Assembly (NCBI RefSeq): GCF_963664735.1
Contig: NZ_OY761553.1
Coordinates: forward strand, 124,001-188,000
Direction of reading: 5' to 3'
DNA length: 64,000 bases
From: an uncultured Cohaesibacter sp.
GTDB lineage: Bacteria; Pseudomonadota; Alphaproteobacteria; Rhizobiales; Cohaesibacteraceae
Of this stretch, positions 61,414 through 64,000 are shown piece by piece. The position numbers and the translations under genes are program-made. The first letter of the stretch is position 1; the number at the start of each line of letters is the position of its first letter. The notes under the pieces are model-generated. The model made no database searches, was not told the DNA's origin, and was given only the letters and a program-made list of their open reading frames with translations.

Positions 61414-62730
61414 CTAGTTTTCTATACGCGGCTTGGCGACAAGGTCATTGAACTTGAATACCCGCAGATAGAGGAGGGAGAGAAGAATGCCGACAATCAC
61501 CAGCACCAGCGCCATGGAGGCTCCGTAGCCATATTGCAGATTGCCCGCATAGTTGTTGAGTGCTGTGAAATAGGCTTCCAGTGACCAGACCGTCGTCGAG
61601 CCGCCCGGGCCGCCATCGGTCGAGAGCAATATCTCCTGAAAGGATGTCAGCAGCGACAGGGTCTGATAGGAGGTCACGAACAGGATAGGCCAGCGCAATT
61701 GCGGCAGGATGATATGGCGGATCTGTTGCCAGCGCGAGGCGCCATCCACTTCGCTGGCATGAAGCATGGAAGAGGGAATACCATTCAGTGCCGATGAGAA
61801 AATCAGCATTCCCATGGATGCACCAATGAAACCGTTGATCAGGATGACCGCCGTCCATGCGGTGGGAACAGAGCCGAGCATATAGTTGAACGGGGCGATA
61901 CCAAACCAGCCTGTTACCGTGGACAGGAAGCCATTGTCCCAGAGCAGCCATTTCCAAAGCAGCACGTAAAGCACCGGTGGCGAGATGCGGGGAAGCAGCC
62001 ATACGGCACGAAAGAAGGTGGCGGGAGCCTCTGGCAGGTAAAAGGTCGTGACAGCCAGAAACAGCGCAAAACCGATGTTGAACAGCATCAGTGTCGTTGC
62101 AACATAGAAGATGGTGTTCAGGATAATGAACTTTGTGCCCGGTTTGGAGACAAGGGTCTTGAAATTTTCTGTGGTCCAGCTCCAGCCTGTATAGGCTTCT
62201 TTGGCAAGCACCGAGCGTTGGGCATCGTCAAAGGAGAGATTCAACGCTGCGAGATTTGCGAGAAAGCTCTCTTGAGTCGCAAAGCGCTCGTTGAGGATGG
62301 ATTGGGAAAAGGGCTCGGCGGCCAGCTTCAGATCGCGCATGTTGCGGGGTCTGCTGCGCAGCTTTTTCAGCGCACGCACAAATTCCCGGTTTGTCTTGAA
62401 GCTCTTGCCTTTGAGTTTTTTACCGATTTCCTTGACGAATTCAGATTTGACGCCTCCATCAAGAGCGGCTTTCAAATGATCGTCATCAACGTGATAGCTA
62501 TTCGAGCCAAGGGCATCGATCTGGTCTTTGCTAAAGGACGAATTGACAGCCAAATGCTTAACGGTCTGAGGTGTGATCATATAGTCGCCGCCGCTAATGC
62601 CTGTTGCCGTGCTCATGTTGGTGAAGGCAAAGACGCCGGTCAGGACCACCGGAATGAGGAAAAACAACAAGATCATAACCAGGGCGGGGGTCATGAACCC
62701 AAGCCCGAGCAAACTGGTTTTCTGTCTCAT
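61414..62730 (-). CDS. ABC transporter permease, MalF/UgpA type with a long periplasmic insert
   Basis: CUT1 permease of 438 residues, 130-150 longer than usual. After the first segment (MTPALVMILLFFLIPVVLTGVFAF), a hydrophilic stretch of about 155 residues (roughly 35-190; basic, helical, e.g. KEIGKKLKGKSFKTNREFVR) precedes the remaining five segments. The EAA loop is HASEVDGASRWQQIRHIILPQ. The insert may touch the binding protein, as the P2 loop of E. coli MalF does, but I see no sequence likeness. Confidence 0.9.
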   Translation of the reverse strand: MRQKTSLLGLGFMTPALVMILLFFLIPVVLTGVFAFTNMSTATGISGGDYMITPQTVKHLAVNSSFSKDQIDALGSNSYHVDDDHLKAALDGGVKSEFVKEIGKKLKGKSFKTNREFVRALKKLRSRPRNMRDLKLAAEPFSQSILNERFATQESFLANLAALNLSFDDAQRSVLAKEAYTGWSWTTENFKTLVSKPGTKFIILNTIFYVATTLMLFNIGFALFLAVTTFYLPEAPATFFRAVWLLPRISPPVLYVLLWKWLLWDNGFLSTVTGWFGIAPFNYMLGSVPTAWTAVILINGFIGASMGMLIFSSALNGIPSSMLHASEVDGASRWQQIRHIILPQLRWPILFVTSYQTLSLLTSFQEILLSTDGGPGGSTTVWSLEAYFTALNNYAGNLQYGYGASMALVLVIVGILLSLLYLRVFKFNDLVAKPRIEN

Positions 62731-62879
62731 GCCTAGTCTTTTCCTTGCAGATTGGTCTTATAGTGCTGTTGATCATCACCCCAAATGACATTGAGGCGAA
62801 GGTGGCCGGACGCTGGAGAGGTGCGCCCGACCGGGTATTGAGATGCTGAAGCCGCTTGCGCGGGATCCGCAGTGAGGCG

Positions 62880-64000
62880 TTATTTCATGATGATGGCGTC
62901 AGCCATGGTTGCCTTATATTCGGTTTCCACATCGGCAACGGCATCAGCAACGCTCTTCTGGCCAGTCCATGATGCTTCCAGGCCCTTGAACATAATGTTC
63001 CAGAAAGCACCAAAATCGGTGTTGTTAGGCATGGACACTGCGTGCGGCAACAGGCGTTCAGTCGCTTCTGAAGCCCAGCGGTCATTTGCATAAAGCGGAA
63101 TGGCGGTTTGTTCTTCACCAATGGCCAGATGACCAGACTTGATGGCGTGAAGTGTGTTGAGGCGTGGTTCGGACGCAATGGCGATGAGCTGCGAGGAAAC
63201 TTCGGCAACATCATCGTCGCCGGTGTTGCTTACCAGATAGACCAGCGGATGGGTCACGGTATTCGGTTTGCCGTTCGCATTGCCTTCCGGGATAAGCGAG
63301 AACTGGATGTTGCCGAAGAAGTCCTCTTGGCCTTCTTTCTTATAGCGGGCATAGTGCCAGGTGCCACCATGCCAGATACCGGCCTTGCCATTGGCAACTT
63401 CGTTATACCATTGGCCCCAATCGGTGCCCAGATGGGTTGGAGAGGTTACGCCCATTTTCACGGCATCAGCGAAGAACTGATACATGTCGGTCATGGCCTG
63501 CTTGTTGAAGACCAGTTTGCCGGTTTCCGCATCCTGAATTTCCCCGCCGAAGCTGACATAGAACTGCCAATAGTCCGGGCCGTTGGAAACGCGCGGATAG
63601 AAGCCGTGGCCTTTTTCGACCAAACCGGCATCCTGCATTTTCTTGGCGTCATTGAGGGCGTCATAAAGCGTATATTCGCCAGCTTCGATTTTTGCAGGAA
63701 GTGCTTCGATCTGCTCGTCGGTGTAGCCGATTGCCTTCATGTGCGGTTTGAAGAAGAAGAAAGGACGGGATTCAGCATCCTGTGGCAAACCCCAGACCTG
63801 ACCGTTGAAGGAAGCTATGTCGATCAGGTTCGGATAGATCTGGTTCATCGGCCATGCGTCAAGATCTATATAGTCTTCAATCGGGCGGATCAGACCAGAC
63901 TGGGACCAAGGGGCGATGTCTTCGTGTCCGGTGACAATGATGTTTGGTGCTGTTTTGGATTCGGCGGCCAATGTTACGGCCTGTTTGAAATCATCCCAGC
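62880..64000 (-). CDS. Extracellular solute-binding protein, 5' end outside the window
   Basis: C-terminal 373 codons of a CUT1 binding protein; the frame stays open through 64000 (WDDFKQAVTLAAESKTAPN), so the signal peptide and start lie beyond the edge. Features include GKAGIWHGGTWHYARYKKEG and KGLEASWTGQKSVADAVADVE. It is the first gene of the UgpC/GDPD operon. Its ligand is unknown; the enzymes suggest a glycerophosphodiester or sugar-phosphate-like polyol. Confidence 0.9.
   Translation of the reverse strand, partial: WDDFKQAVTLAAESKTAPNIIVTGHEDIAPWSQSGLIRPIEDYIDLDAWPMNQIYPNLIDIASFNGQVWGLPQDAESRPFFFFKPHMKAIGYTDEQIEALPAKIEAGEYTLYDALNDAKKMQDAGLVEKGHGFYPRVSNGPDYWQFYVSFGGEIQDAETGKLVFNKQAMTDMYQFFADAVKMGVTSPTHLGTDWGQWYNEVANGKAGIWHGGTWHYARYKKEGQEDFFGNIQFSLIPEGNANGKPNTVTHPLVYLVSNTGDDDVAEVSSQLIAIASEPRLNTLHAIKSGHLAIGEEQTAIPLYANDRWASEATERLLPHAVSMPNNTDFGAFWNIMFKGLEASWTGQKSVADAVADVETEYKATMADAIIMK

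Noticed and set aside
1-64000. CRISPR arrays, tRNA or rRNA genes, insertion sequences, prophage
   Set aside because: I found no regularly spaced repeats, no cloverleaf-like segment that I could support, and no transposase, integrase or phage protein among the frames.

Overview
The window looks like chromosomal DNA of a heterotrophic alphaproteobacterium, most likely a marine or host-associated member of the Hyphomicrobiales/Rhodobacterales sphere (a Cohaesibacter-like organism is my guess from gene content only). The basis is the density of TRAP and ABC uptake operons, an iolC-DUF2090 fusion, the alphaproteobacterial style of the phenylacetate cluster and moderate GC. I see no phage, insertion sequence, CRISPR array, tRNA or rRNA. 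The window cuts a solute-binding-protein gene at its right edge.

Layout. (1) 0.4-9.5 kb: inositol-type sugar catabolism. iolB and an iolC-DUF2090 fusion run leftward, away from an RpiR regulator; a TRAP transporter (dctPQM) and a transketolase run rightward. (2) 9.6-18.9 kb: a galactoside operon on the minus strand (binding protein, two permeases, GH36 alpha-galactosidase, ATPase, GH42 beta-galactosidase) with a divergent AraC regulator. (3) 19.2-38.9 kb: a phenylacetyl-CoA catabolon. It holds paaJ, paaABCDE, an extra PaaA-like gene, paaZ and a broken paaY remnant; a TetR regulator (paaR) with paaK, paaI and paaG on the minus strand; and paaN, a five-gene Liv-type ABC transporter and a FadB-like hydratase/dehydrogenase on the plus strand. 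Palindromic sites of one family lie before paaJ, paaR and the paaG/paaN divergent promoters. (4) 39.0-46.5 kb: a signalling and polysaccharide module. A membrane histidine kinase, a CheY-like protein and an Hpt protein run leftward; divergently lies an operon of a receiver/zinc-ribbon/degenerate-GGDEF protein, a processive GT2 glycosyltransferase and a membrane fusion protein. A 43-residue small-protein gene and a cupin follow. (5) 47.6-56.7 kb: an amino-sugar operon (nanE, ROK kinase, ABC transporter, nagB, nagA, ATPase) with a divergent RpiR regulator. (6) 56.7-64 kb: an ABC transporter operon with a glycerophosphodiester phosphodiesterase, an undetected 57-codon gene, a LacI regulator and an inositol-monophosphatase-family enzyme.

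How it fits together: nearly every block pairs an uptake system with the enzymes for its likely substrate and a local regulator. Genes inside operons are tightly coupled by ATGA/TAATG overlaps. Four of the five transport operons carry a strong hairpin just after the binding-protein gene. The strongest candidates for something new are the phosphorelay-linked REC/zinc-ribbon/GT2/membrane-fusion system, the PaaA paralogue that has lost half of its metal site, the paaY relic, and the hidden small gene in the phosphodiesterase operon.
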